The notes under the pieces are model-generated. The model had not been told where the DNA came from, ran no database searches, and worked only from the letters and a program-made list of their open reading frames with translations. DNA of 64,000 nucleotides from Nothopassalora personata (taxonomy: Eukaryota > Ascomycota > Dothideomycetes > Mycosphaerellales > Mycosphaerellaceae): the NCBI GenBank assembly GCA_033816765.1, contig CM066289.1:3906001-3970000 (forward strand). Direction: 5' to 3'. The first letter of the stretch is position 1. The number at the start of each line of letters is the position of its first letter. Below are positions 1 through 11,551 of this stretch, one piece after another. A program made the position numbers and the translations under genes.

Positions 1-112
1 TTGAAGATGTTTGGAGGTGCCATACGATGCAGGAGGGCTCACCGTCGCGTCTGCCTCCATCGCCGTGCTCTGGAGGACGCCGCACTCCGTCGCAGGTGAC
101 GGTGCAATTCTT

Positions 113-541
113 GCACTTTTCGTGGGTGGAGCACAACGCATCGATTCTTGAAGCCATGCCGGTGATGGTGGCGGTGGTTGCATGATATGATGGTGCATAT
201 CGGTGGTTGTGTTACATGGTGGTTGAGTGTTGTCTTGTCGAAGCTGAGTCGAAGAAGGCGGAGCTAAAGTAGGCGCTTGATCGAGCTGAAGCAAGTGAGG
301 CCGCACCTTCACGTCCACAACACTGCAACGGCGGCACTTTTTGTGGGTGGAGCAACACGTAACGATTGATGTGGTGTTGCTTGATTGATTGCGGGTGTGC
401 TTGTGATATAATAGTGGTTGGTGGTGGTTGTGTTGCATGGTGGTGAGGATTCGGTCTCGTGAAGCTGAGAGTTGGAGAAGGAGCTTTGATAGCAGCGTTT
501 GAGCGCGAGCAGGGTTCTGGTCTTGCAGTGAGCACCTTCAC
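113..541. repeat. Diverged tandem duplication, period about 221 bp
   Basis: Two imperfect copies start at 113 and 334 with nearly the same block (GCACTTTTCGTGGGTGGAGC against GCACTTTTTGTGGGTGGAGC). Both run through GGTGGTTGTGTTRCATGGTGGT and a GAAGCTGAG block, and end near a shared GTGAG...CACCTTCAC at about 312 and 541. The open frames here are short and low in complexity. I see no gene in 1-1200 and treat it as non-coding sequence upstream of the synthetase gene. Confidence 0.55.
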
Positions 542-1361
542 TTCAGAATCTCTGGGCAGAGACTGCTGCCTGCCTGAGAAGGCAATTGTACCGCTGTGTT
601 GAGGTACAACGAGGGCTAGGAGGACGTACTAAGATCGAGAGCTGCTGTCAATCTTCTTGAGCACACTCGAGCATCGGCCGTTGCTTTCTTATCCTCGAAT
701 AAATAGCGACCCCACAACACCAATGTTGTGCTTCGAACGCTGCAGCGCGGACTCAATTTAAGCTCAGGAGTCCAGCGTCCTTCGTCTAGATTATCATGGC
801 CATGGCATCGTCCCCTCGACAACCTGGTACTAAAATTCTCACTGCTCCAACGACTCCTGCATCTCCTGCATCAAAGCCCGTAGCGCTGAAGACTTCGTCG
901 CATCCATCCCGCCCAACACTTTTCCAGCTTGCACTGATTACCTAGCCAACATGCCTCTCAAAATACTCCTCGCCTCTCACCGCGGGCCCCTGCACTCGTC
1001 TCATCCTCAGCCATAGCCACCCCACCAAAGTGAAATTACCGTTGCCTTGTGATCTCACCGTCTCCCTGCCTAAGTGACGTTTTACGTGAGGCGGGGCTTG
1101 GCGCCTCAGCCGTCTCCCTTTGATGTTTTGCTCCTCGCGACTTGAACTTGACACCACCAAGGCGACGAAAATTTTTGTACGTGAGATGTCCACCCGCGCC
1201 CATATCATACTGCTGAGAGAGTATTGCTAACGTATGCTTCGTGTATTGCAGTTGTTCACATACCACGAAGATTGTAAGTGCTTCCAAACATACACGCGCG
1301 CTGCCTGCACCTTGTCGCCTGTGCTTGGGTACCTGTAGTCACCACCACCCAAGGAGGAAAG

Positions 1362-1407
1362 CCCTCCTCCTCCCCCTCCTCCCCCTCCTCCCCCTCCTCC
1401 CCCTCAT
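1362..1407. repeat. CCCCTCCT pyrimidine tandem repeat
   Basis: A short run of CCTCCC/CTCCCC units lies in the leader of the phenylalanyl-tRNA synthetase gene, followed by possible 5' splice donors (GTAAGT near 1272 and 1419). It is probably 5' UTR or leader intron. The long poly-Pro/poly-Leu frames across it come from the repeat and are not protein evidence. Confidence 0.5.
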
Positions 1408-1706
1408 GCTGGCCCCTCGTAAGTACCGCCTCCTGCATTGCCCCTTTCCAACACAATACGCATCCCACGCATCAGAGAACAACTTTGGAGTGTTGAAGCT
1501 CAAGGTGTGGAGCATGAAGTCGGGAAGGCGATCCTTGAATTCTGGCTGCCTCAGGCATGAGTGCACGAGCCTTATCCAGCGGACCGTCAACCGGAAGCTT
1601 ATCTGTGGTTTTGGGAGTCAGAGCTTCACATTTGCTCATACTACAGCATATCGACACACTTTTTTCTGCTTCTCCGCTAATCATTCACCTCCAGCTCCTC
1701 TGTGGC

Positions 1707-1832
1707 TCCCTCCTCCTCCACCTCCTCCTCCACCTCCTCCTCCACCTCCTCCTCCACCTCCTCCTCCACCTCCTCCTCCACCTCCTCCTCCTCCTCCTCC
1801 TCCACCACCACCTCCTCCTCCTCCTCCTCCTC
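1707..1832. repeat. CCTCCTCCTCCA minisatellite directly before a start codon
   Basis: About 125 bp of nearly pure pyrimidine made of 12-bp CCTCCTCCTCCA units, grading into CTC triplets. It stops 7 bp before the ATG at 1839. All three plus frames are open across it, which produces spurious Pro-, Leu- and Ser-rich extensions. CT-rich tracts are common just upstream of highly expressed fungal genes. Its length makes it a likely site of length polymorphism. Confidence 0.7.
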
Positions 1833-1838
1833 GTCATA

Positions 1839-3490
1839 ATGGTCGGACAACGCGGCCCGGTGCCTGTGTCGGTCATCAATGGCAACCAAGATCTCACCCT
1901 CGACATTCTCCAGCTCCTCTCCACCCAAGACCCAATCGAGACCGACACCGCGTTCCCGCAGAACACGCAAGCAGAGATCAAGTCCGCGCTCGACCGACTC
2001 GCCAGCAGGTCCATGGTGCAGTACGACACACACGACAGCGAACAGGTCGTCCTCACAGCCGAAGCCGAGCAGATCGTCGCAGAAGGGAGCCACGAGTACA
2101 AGGTGTGGCAGGCGGTCAAACAGGCGGGCAGACTCTCACCCAAGGACCCCGCACTATCGTCACAATCCGCGAAACAAGGCTCCGGGAACGCCATCAAGGC
2201 GGGATGGATCAAGAAGGACGGCGACGCGTTCGTGGCAGTGAAGGACACAGTGCGAGACTCGACACAAGAGACGCTGGAATACGCACAGCACCACAAGAGC
2301 ATGCCAGACCCCAAGACCCTCAAAGACTTCGCCAAGCGGAAACTCGTCAGCACCAAGAAGGTCATCACATACCAGGTGCGGAAAGGCGCCAAGTGGGCGA
2401 CGGAGATACCCGTCGAAGTGACGGACCTGACGGCGGAGATGCTCGAGGACGGCAGCTGGGAGACGGCCAACTTCAAGCCATACAACTTCAACGCACTCGG
2501 AGCACAGCAGAACGCAGGCACACTACACCCGCTCAACAAGGTGCGGGAAGAGTTCAGGAAGATCTTCTTCGGCTGGGGATTCGCCGAGATGCCCACAGCA
2601 CGGTATGTTTCGGCCGCCACCTGCTCGAACATGCACATTACTAACACACTCGCAGCTTCGTCGACACCGGCTTCTGGAACTTCGACGCCCTCTTCGTGCC
2701 GCAGCAACATCCTGCCAGAGACGTACAGGACACCTTCTACGTCAAAGACCCTCTCGAATCAGGATCACCAGGCCCAGATCCTGCAGCAGACGCCGCTCTC
2801 GAGGAGATGGAAGCCGAGGCCGGCGACTTCGCCACTGACACAACCAAGTCGAAACCACTCGACTACCAACAATACTACGACGACATCAAAGCAGTCCACC
2901 AAGACGGCAAGTTCGGCTCGATAGGCTATCGCTACCCACACGCAGACTGGGAGACTCGCCGTCTCGTCCTACGCACACACACAACTGCCGTCTCCACTTA
3001 CGTACTACACCGGCTGGCCGCCAATCCACGACCAGCACGGTACTTCTCCATCGACCGCGTCTTCCGCAACGAGACCGTCGACGCAACACATCTTGCCGAG
3101 TTCCACCAGATTGAAGGTGTCATCGCAGACTACGGCCTCACCCTCGGCGGACTACAAGACTTCCTTGGCAGCTTCTTCAGAAAGCTCGGTATCACCAACC
3201 TCCGCTTCAAGCCAGCATACAACCCATACACCGAGCCATCCATGGAGGTCTTCGGCTTCCACACCGGCCTCAACAAGTGGGTCGAGATCGGCAACAGCGG
3301 CATGTTCAGACCTGAGATGCTTCTTCCCATGGGTCTCCCGGCGGATTTGAGGGTCTATGGCTTTGGTCTTTCACTGGAGCGGCCGACTATGATCAAGTAT
3401 GGTGTGAGCAATATTCGAGAATTGCTGGGACACAAGGTGGATCTTCATTTCATTGAGACGAATGCTGCTGTGCGTTTAGATCGGGACTAG
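1839..3490 (+). CDS. FRS2: Phenylalanine--tRNA ligase alpha subunit, cytosolic
   Basis: Charges tRNA-Phe with phenylalanine as the catalytic alpha subunit of the cytosolic alpha2-beta2 enzyme; the beta subunit is not in this window. Exons are 1839-2602 and 2656-3490, with a 53-bp GTATGT...CGCAG intron that restores the frame (ARFVDTGFW), giving 532 residues, close to the yeast subunit. The N-terminal third matches the tRNA-binding winged-helix part. The class II core follows: motif 1 around [15 protein letters not shown], motif 2 [10 protein letters not shown], then EFHQIEG, and motif 3 [13 protein letters not shown] near the C-terminus. The ATG at 1839 gives the conserved N-terminus ([10 protein letters not shown]). 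Longer upstream frames are only the CCT repeat. The gene looks intact and stands alone. Confidence 0.95.
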
Positions 3491-4930
3491 AGATGAACGA
3501 GAAAGAGCCCTCGCGGCTGTCACAGGCGCTGGAATGCTTTGAGAGCTGTATAGTAGCATAGACCCACGCCCCTACTGCGAAGGGATAATGTAGCACAACA
3601 GCGAATGATTGAATGTTTGCCATGAATTCCCTTCTCACCTTCTATTACACAATGTCATCAGCCTGCTAACCTTCTCGTGGCTTGTAGTGTCTACTTCTCG
3701 ACCTAAGTCATAAAGACTTCGATACTGAGTCGGCTTTTGGGCGATCTACTTGTAGCTTCGCTCTCGAGCGATAGCTACGACCTACAACCCAGCTGGCCCG
3801 CAATCTAGTTCCTCTTCAGGTGCCCGCAACAAGCATCGGTCGGCAACTTCATCAGCGCGCGATCAGGGTATCCTTTCCAGGTCTCGCCCGACTGACCTGG
3901 AAGATCAAGACTCCTCGACTTTGGGGCCAGGAGACTCCAGTGTTCTCACGCATTGTTGAAGACCGCCGGAGACAAGACAACGCCGCTTCGACTCTGCTGT
4001 CGTCGAGCGTTTCATACCTGCTTAGAGTAAAAGCTTTTACTTGGATCTGCTGGTGGATTACGGTCTACCGGGCTGGTCTATTGTCCACCAAACGATGGAG
4101 GGAATCGGAAAGGTCAATTTCAGTGCACTTCTTGCTGTTCATTTCTTCCCCAAAGACGTCCTGTGGAATTTCCGAGGTGTTGATGCCCATAGGGTTCTGT
4201 CACTTACCATGGAGCTCATCTTCATGGAGAAGCTTCTTGCGATCAGATTACAAGGTCTGGATGGTATGCGGCGGGACAGACTACAGACTGCATCGCTTGT
4301 GATTCTCGGCACGAGGTGTCCTTTTCCAGTCTTCTGTTGACTTCAACAAGATTAGTGTGATTGAGCAGACTCGCTGCGGTACCGAACCGGGCCGAAAGCA
4401 GCGTCAACGACTGCACGTTGAGCTATGTCTAGGGGGAGGCGTCCTGTCAAAAGGTCTTAAGCTGGTGATGCAAAGAGGTCGCTTGCATGTACCTCGCGAG
4501 CTGTCTCAGCTGGCGAGCATGGAGTGAGAGGGATCATCACATCTTCGCCCATCAGCGCAGATTGCATTATCAAGACCTTCGACGAAGAGAACAGCAAGTA
4601 TCGCCCTGTATGGTGTTATATCTTCAAGGTGAGAAGCAACAGCGTCTATTGGCTTGCTCGCTTGCGACTCCAAACGTGCGCCACAGGCATCCCGGCGCCA
4701 GAAGCTAAAGACATTGCGAGAATGCTTTAAGAGCAGAAACCGATGGCGGTCGGAGCGGATTGATCAGTCTTACACTCCTGACAGAGATATCAGTTTCTTT
4801 CGCTAGGCAAATGCCGTCGGCGTTAGTGAGCTGGCTGAGACAGTGGTTTAGCAACCTTCATGCCTTCCTGACCAAATTCTCTTTCACAGGCTGGCTGGTG
4901 AGCACTGCGGAGGATTCATTCATATACGGA
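3491..4930. other. Intergenic stretch, no recognisable gene
   Basis: Only short open frames with no motif I can name, the longest 160 codons (3820-4302). Codon patterns look random in both strands. It separates the synthetase gene from HET-domain debris and could be decayed coding sequence. Confidence 0.4.
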
Positions 4931-5790
4931 GATCGTCTTAAATATCAGCAGATCCGTCTGCTTTGCCATTCCCGGGAGAGCACGAGCAAGATCTTACTGC
5001 ACGGCTGGAGCCTGTCAACTTCGATGGCGATCATGATGCCAAGTACGAAGCAATATCGTTTACCTGGTGCATACCATTCTTCAACACGGTTTTCCGTCCC
5101 TTCAACGAAGTCAGCTCCTATGCGAGGAAGTTCAAGATCACAGACCTGTTTCTGCTCTCCTCTGAGGCGTTTGAGCAACCCCGACGAAGACCGTGTTCTA
5201 GGGATCGACCAAATCTGTATCAATCAGCATGATCTTGGCGATAATTCGTATCAAGTCAAGAACATGATGGCGACTATCTACCGAAGGATCAGTGGTCTCA
5301 ATGTCTGAACCGGTGCCGCAGATAGTGGGATCAGCCTGCCCTTCGGCACCATATGCGTGCGCTTCGTGCCGCGCATACATCATCAGACACAAGAGACTGC
5401 GACCTCTCGGGTTCTGCCTCAGGGACCAGAGGTTCACGACACCGTTTTCGTTGCAGACCGCAATATTTCTGGTCCGAAGGCCTGTCCTGGACCCCGTCGC
5501 AGCTGACTTCTCAGATGGAGGTGACGTTCGAAATGGCTTTCCTGACGACCATCCCTGGTCACAAGCTCTTCGTCACTCGAGAGCGTGATGTTGGGGTTGG
5601 TCCGTGCTGCATGGCGGCTCGTGACCTAGTCTGTTTCTTTCCTGGAGCGCAGGTTCCATAGGTGCTGCGGCAGAGACCCGATGTGTGTCCTGAACGGTTC
5701 GAGCTTGAGGGAGAGTGCTACTGCCACAGTCTCATGAGCGATACTAGGCCGGAGCAGAGTCATGAGTTGCGGAAGTTTCATTTCTTCTGA
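4931..5790 (+). pseudogene. HET-domain (heterokaryon incompatibility) pseudogene 1
   Basis: Pieces of a HET-domain protein lie in order but in different frames. YQQIRLL (near 4941) opens the domain, a shift leads to ALPFPGEHEQDL and YEAISFTW (usual HET motif YEALSYVWG), and another shift to LGIDQICINQHDLGDNSYQV plus MMATIYRR (usual LWIDAICINQ...QV..M..IY). Further on, a C-terminal HET signature is readable (GVGPCCMAARDLVCFFPGA), then a TAG and the tail FELEGECYCHSLMSD, ending at the TGA at 5788. At least two frameshifts and one stop make it non-functional. Intact HET proteins trigger cell death when genetically different hyphae fuse. Further exons or introns may lie within. Confidence 0.8.
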
Positions 5791-8660
5791 TGCCTTTAGA
5801 GAATGACAGTGCCATTGAAGGCAACAGAGCCGACACGCTCAGCCTCCATACGGTACTGCGAGCAACATGGCTCTCATGTTCCTCTCGAGCTGGTATGTAA
5901 CAAGAAGCAGCTCGATGCCCTGCATTCTATGGGCGGTGCGATCGCAGAATGCCTGAAATCTTTGCGCCTGTCTTGATTTGCGAATGTACGAAAGACTGTC
6001 CGACATTACACTACATCCGAGATCTGTCGCCGGAGAATAGATCTGGCTTCCCGCCAATTTGTAGGCAACTTATTTTGGAAGGGAAGGAGAGCAAGGTCAT
6101 AGCATTGCTTAAAAATGCGATGAACTCTCCACCACGAAAGCTACCTGCCTATGTCTTGGAGCCACATCAGTTGGTTCGACAATAAACTGAAGCGCCCCTC
6201 GCCAGCGACGCAAGTCAATACTAGCTTGAGGACGATGTCGCCATGGCGATCCGCAGGTCTGGAAAGAGGACCGCGTGATAAGATTTCGTCAGATGTGTTC
6301 ATACTTAGGTACACGGCCTGATGAGAGCATGTGCTAATTCTTGGCAACGACAGGGTCTTTGCGACAGATAGTGGCCCTCGCGGTAGCTATTCTTGACTCA
6401 AGTCCAGATGGTAACGTGATGAAACTCGGTCTACCATCTTTCAGAAGCTGCACAGCCACTGAGAGTCGTGGCGTCAACTTATGTTAGCAAGGCATGCCTG
6501 CTTGTTGATGATCATGGAAGACTCCGTTCGTTGCTTGGATTCGGAGTCAAGTGGCATTCACGAGTAATCGCAAGCCGCAATGGATCATTATCGCATAGCC
6601 AGTTAGCACGGTGTGTCGCTGCTCGAGCTGCAATCCTCGCCGAGATCGATGTCATCCAGCGCTTCCATGCGGGATAATCTACGCAGCTTAAATGCAAAAA
6701 TCCCTCGCATTAAATTCTAGCTGCAGCGTACACCCGCCAGTCGACAAAATGTTGATCGTTAGCGAATGTGGGACGATGCGTCAGTCTCCAGTCGGCCATC
6801 GTGAACAAGGACCTTCACATTGGCCTACCCATCATGTCCTCGGTGCCTTCCTCATCAAGTCTTGCTCGAGGTTGGTTGCTTGGATCCATGCTCGCCCCGG
6901 CCTGCGCTCGAGGACATCACTTGGCCGGTATGTGTCGACAAAAGTCAGAAGCATAGCTGAGCTCTGTTGTAAGCTGGTAGTGCTGTCACAGGTAGTAGTC
7001 TGCGTTCGCTGGTTAGGAGATCGTAGCGAAAAGCTTTGGACTGACTGATCCGGAGTAGTTCGCAGTCCTGGACTGGCGCCATCTGATGAGCTGGCCGGAG
7101 AAGTAGTCTTGGTTGAAGTGGTTGTAATTGTAGCGGGATTGGCGTACGACGCAAAGTTAGATGTAATAGTGAGGTCTCGTATCTGACAGACTAGGTGTGT
7201 TAGTGCGATGCTCACACTTTGTGTAACTATGTACACCTAACCGATGTATGCACAGGGCTAGGTCGCTCTCGTAGTCTCGCTGTATTGCCTAAGTGTAGTG
7301 TCGATCTGGAATCAATATTGATCATAAGCGTAGTGCATCATCCATTTTTGTCTTCTGGAGATTGACCTGGCGACACCTGGCGACACGATGATTGATGCCA
7401 GATTAATCAACAGGCTGATGTAGGGTCCATGTGCTCTGTGTTCAGCAGGTCGCCCACCACAATCGAACGTACGGCGGCTAAACTGGCCCACATGGTTGGC
7501 ATGTCCGTCATGCAATATTTGGCTAGTCTCGAGAGAAGATTGGTCTCCATCGGGCACGTCCTGGTAGCCGCGGCCCGGGAAGGTCAAGTGCGGCAGATGG
7601 CTATAAGAGACATGAGCAAACCGTGACTGGAGTTGTCTTTTCTTCTCCTTGATATCGGCGACAATGGACTTGTTGACACAACGCCTCTCTGACGTATCTC
7701 ATGCCCACCTCTAGGCTGACATGATGCAATTCGCTAAGTGGGACTCAAACATAGCCAGGACAATGTGCAGTGGCCTGAGACCGGTATGGCGCTATCGCAT
7801 GAGCTCTGGCGACATCACATGCAGAATTCCACCATCCCTGAGCGCAGCTTAATAACGGGCGGCACTAAAAGGGTAATTTGAAAGTAGATAGTATATTATA
7901 TGAGAAAAAGGGCTACTGGCACTAATTATAGTCACCTTAGTCTTGGCGGCTGCTGCTTTAAGTTTCGATTAGGCTGTAGCCTCTGGGCACCCTTGAGTCG
8001 CTGCGGCAATGAGCAGTGTGCATGTAACACTGCAATAGCAGGCCGGTGGATCGCGACACAATCCCTGCTCCCGGCGAAGTACAGTCAAACAACATAACCT
8101 TACGACGTACAGTATCGGAGTCTTGAGCCAAGCATTTAAAGTGCACGCCCCCCGACCGGTGTCTCCTCGCCAATGGCAAACGCTACTACACGTGTGTGGC
8201 GACAAAGGCGGCTGATTGCTCAAGCCAAGACGACTATCATCTTGCAATGTCTCGAAAAGCCGAGATGGAGGTAACAAGACGCGGAAGCAGCAAATGCTTT
8301 GACGTGTTCGGCCAAAGTGACACGCGGTCATGAGCGAAATCTAGTCATACCATGTGGGAAGCATCTTGTATCGCCCGAGTGCAGTAAGCCGAGGCTGGCT
8401 GTGCACTGCCCAAACGGAATAGGACAATATGGGCACGGCGTATTTGCAAAACCGGCTGCCGAAGGGCGAGTAGTATCAAAGCAGGGAACAAAGTCTTGTT
8501 GGCGATGAAGTTTAACCTTCACAGCCCGCTTGTCCCTGCTGCAACTTGCAATCCGGAGGCAAGACCCGCCTCTCTCCGAGAGTCTCCTTAACGATCACTC
8601 TACAGCAGCGCAAAATGCTCATACATAGTACATGCTCTGTGCTTGCCTGCAAGATTTTAG
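5791..8660. other. Intergenic stretch, no recognisable gene
   Basis: About 2.9 kb with only short open frames (at most 134 codons) and none with a motif I recognise. The frame at 5949-6185 follows the HET pseudogene and could be debris of the same locus, but nothing proves it. Confidence 0.4.
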
Positions 8661-8825
8661 GTCATCGTGGGTACCCGATACGCTGTACAAAATACTGCTG
8701 CACAGCAACAATTCCCTCCTGATGCACGGCGGCTGTTCGCTTCTGGCGTCATTAAGGATACGCATCACGACACTCTGGGCTCAGACGAAGAGTTCCAGTG
8801 TCACCTCAGGCCGGCTAGGAAGAGC

Positions 8826-10436
8826 ATGCGGGATGTTCGTGCCAAGACGGGCAGAAGTGGCAAGGAGGACAAACATGCAGCTGTAATGGCAATGCAAGCG
8901 AGCATGCGCAGTGTCATTGTGCTTGAGGCACCGAAAAAGCCGGACAGACAACTGTGCTATCGTCGTGGATCGAATGCGAAAGATTCAGGTGTTGAGGTAG
9001 AGAGCAGCGATCCAGCTGTGCTTCGTCGCATAGTACGACGGCAAGCTGCCTTGGCTTCAGCGAACACCCGGAAGGCCACAATCGCAGTACGAGCCAAGAA
9101 TCCCGAAGGAACGAGAAGTGCCTGTGCTCCGGCGCCCACATCAAAGAAACCTGGGCAATCTATATGGCGAGATCTTATGGACCGGACAGGATTGCAAAAG
9201 ATTGACCCGTTCGCGCAGCTGCCTATCGATTTTGACATCATTCGAGATCCGAACTCCTTACATATGCTCTTCGATTTCTTCATGACGGTGATCACTCCGT
9301 TGCTGGACATCCGGCTGCCGACCATGGCCGATCGAGCTGCTGGAGTGAAGTTTCTCTGGTCTGAGGAACTGCCGTACTGTGTACTGCGGAGTCCGTCCTG
9401 CTTCTGGGCCATGATGTTGGCAGCCAACTCACATTGGGAGAATGTGAGAGCTGCGGATGCGAGCACCGATGCATTGACCTTGACTTTTCGACACATGACC
9501 ATCAAGTCCATAAACCTTCGACTACCTCAGATGGACGAGAACTGCCCCGATTGGGGTCTCATGGGCTCAATTGCCATTCTTGGAAGCTGGGAGAAATTCC
9601 ATGGCAATGAGGCGGCGTGGAAAGCTCATCGTGACGGGATGAAAGTTTTCTCGCAGCTACTGCGGGATGAGCACTTGAGGACCGAAGTATTTGCGCAGAT
9701 TCTTTCTTTTGTGGACTACGACGACGCCTGTACACCAGATCTGTCAGGCCTAGGGCATTGGCAGAACGGTGTGGCAAGCGGTGGTTTCGCAAGGCTTGCT
9801 CATTTGACTTACATAAACGCTAACCTGATCATTTCCCTGCGTAACTGCCGAGCTGCCGACCTTGCTCAGACTGAAGAAATTCGAGAACAGTATCTGGCCT
9901 CTGCCACGACAGGCATATTGCACTTCGCGATCCGGCATATCATTGGAGAAGTCCTCACAATGGACCCTGGGAGAGACCTTGAAGGTGACCGACAGATTTT
10001 GACAGTGCATGTGATAATGCAAATGGCCGGCACTGCTATGGCCCACTTTCTGGCTACCGGAAGGAAGATCCCTTTCGTCCTGGCGCAAATCGACGTTTCA
10101 GGCATGTGCCAGGACGCGGTCAGTCTGGTGAGCAGCGTTATGCCTAGTCAGATATTTGACGAGGTGCTCTTCTGGGCTGTCTTCACCATTGGATCTCTGA
10201 TGACTGGCGAGAATGTGGAGCCTCTGGTTTCCATCGGGCGGGAACTTTCTGGACGACTAAAGCAGGAGGGGCCGCTTGAATGGCAGCCACTGCTGCGTGA
10301 CTTTGTGTTCCTCGACTCTGCTGGCGCGCAATATGAGCGCTTCCAGAATCGGGTCGAGAACTACAATGAATCGACTCACGGTAATGATCAGGGCCTTCAT
10401 GCTCAACGGTCCCGCAGCATGCCATCTCACGCGTAA
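8826..10436 (+). CDS. Fungal-specific transcription-factor-like protein, no visible zinc cluster
   Basis: A 536-residue frame from the first in-frame ATG. It resembles the large family of fungal C6-type regulator-like proteins (fungal_trans_2/DUF3468 type) whose members often lack the Zn2Cys6 cluster. Evidence is the basic N-terminal block KSMRDVRAKTGRSGK (family pattern RKHVMRD.GK.RR), a variable linker, then a long helical middle region with DPFAQLPID, WKAHRDGMKVFSQ and GGFARLAHL, and a C-terminal part like ELSGRLKQEGP. The frame stays open upstream to 8661 with family-like residues (RRLFASGVIK and EEFQCHL). The real start may therefore lie in an unrecognised 5' exon and 8826 may be internal. 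The stop TAA overlaps a GTAAGT, so a further 3' exon is possible. The function is inferred only as nuclear regulation. Confidence 0.7.
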   Translation: MRDVRAKTGRSGKEDKHAAVMAMQASMRSVIVLEAPKKPDRQLCYRRGSNAKDSGVEVESSDPAVLRRIVRRQAALASANTRKATIAVRAKNPEGTRSACAPAPTSKKPGQSIWRDLMDRTGLQKIDPFAQLPIDFDIIRDPNSLHMLFDFFMTVITPLLDIRLPTMADRAAGVKFLWSEELPYCVLRSPSCFWAMMLAANSHWENVRAADASTDALTLTFRHMTIKSINLRLPQMDENCPDWGLMGSIAILGSWEKFHGNEAAWKAHRDGMKVFSQLLRDEHLRTEVFAQILSFVDYDDACTPDLSGLGHWQNGVASGGFARLAHLTYINANLIISLRNCRAADLAQTEEIREQYLASATTGILHFAIRHIIGEVLTMDPGRDLEGDRQILTVHVIMQMAGTAMAHFLATGRKIPFVLAQIDVSGMCQDAVSLVSSVMPSQIFDEVLFWAVFTIGSLMTGENVEPLVSIGRELSGRLKQEGPLEWQPLLRDFVFLDSAGAQYERFQNRVENYNESTHGNDQGLHAQRSRSMPSHA

Positions 10437-11551
10437 GTGCATGAAGTCGGATATCCGCAGGATGAGAGCTGCCAGTAGCCGAGACTACCATATATCCCCA
10501 ACCACGGATTTCGAGTACCATATTAGACCTGTCAAGCACATGTGGCTTTCAGGGACCAGACTGCTGACGCAGTTCGTGGTCGCTGTCGAGTTGCAAACAG
10601 ATCGTCGAAATGAGATACATACGGCTACCCGAGCTCGGCGTAGCCCACCATACGCCCTCGCATATATCCCTGCGGTTCTCGCTAAGGCACCACAATCAGG
10701 CGGACCCAAACAATGGCGTTTGCTTCCACAATATCTGGGACGTCCAATGGTGACGGACTTTGGAACAGCTCTTGCACGAATCGCGAAGCGAGCTGTTACT
10801 TGGCGACAACGATCGTCAAGACAGAGAATGCAACTGTCTGTCATTGAAGCGTGGACGACGTGTCATGTGCCCTGGTACTCCCGGCATGAACAGCTATGCG
10901 GCTGGAAAGTGAGGACGAGTTTGAACTGCATGTCGACTTGTCAACGACCGAGCATTTCATATTGAAGAGACCTGAGCATTCGCACTGGCGCTCGGGCGGC
11001 GACAGCGGGTCCCACCCACAGCCAAAGTTGCTGTAAGCAGTGACTGACTGCCCACAGTTGTGGGATGGCGCCGAGTCTTCTGTCTTGAACCTTCGATGGC
11101 CATCGGCCTACCGCCGCTTGTGCTGGCTGGTGGTACTTCCAGCTCGTCATTGGCTTGAAGAAGTGTCGGGGAGTCCAATACTTGGCTGCGCGGTATCGAC
11201 GCGCAAGGTACCTGTGCGCTGGACGTGCAGCGAAAGTGCTATTGACGTTGGCATTGGGACATGTCTTCTGCTTTTTTCTCCTCAGCCTGCCGTTGCTGCC
11301 GCTGCTACCGCCGCACGCAGCCGACTCAATGGAATCGGGGACATACGCATGACTGTTGCCTCCCGGACAGGAAGGGATCCCATACAGACCAAGCACTTCT
11401 GTAGTAGTTGCTGGTGCTGCCATTGTTAGAAGACTTTGCCGATAGCCGAGCTCGAAGTTGCCGTCTTGGAGCGCTGGTCGAGAGGAGCGATGAATGTGTG
11501 ACTCGGAGATCGTGCGGCTGTTGAGTCCTCAGTGAAGACCATAGTCGGTGA
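10437..11551. other. No confident gene; possible 3' part of a minus-strand gene
   Basis: The minus-strand frame at 10957-11178 (contains LLQANDELEVPPASTSGG) and parts of the minus frame 10941-11423 (ends in a basic GRLRRKKQK stretch) have coding-like composition. They could be further exons of the EF-hand-like candidate next door, but I could not join them in frame. Confidence 0.3.

Noticed and set aside
1241..2644. 467-codon plus frame with a long poly-Pro run
   Set aside because: It overlaps the synthetase gene in another frame; the poly-Pro is the CCT minisatellite and the rest is out-of-frame synthetase sequence.
1685..2710. 341-codon minus frame opposite the synthetase gene
   Set aside because: Antisense shadow of a strong coding region; its Arg/Trp run is the complement of the repeat.
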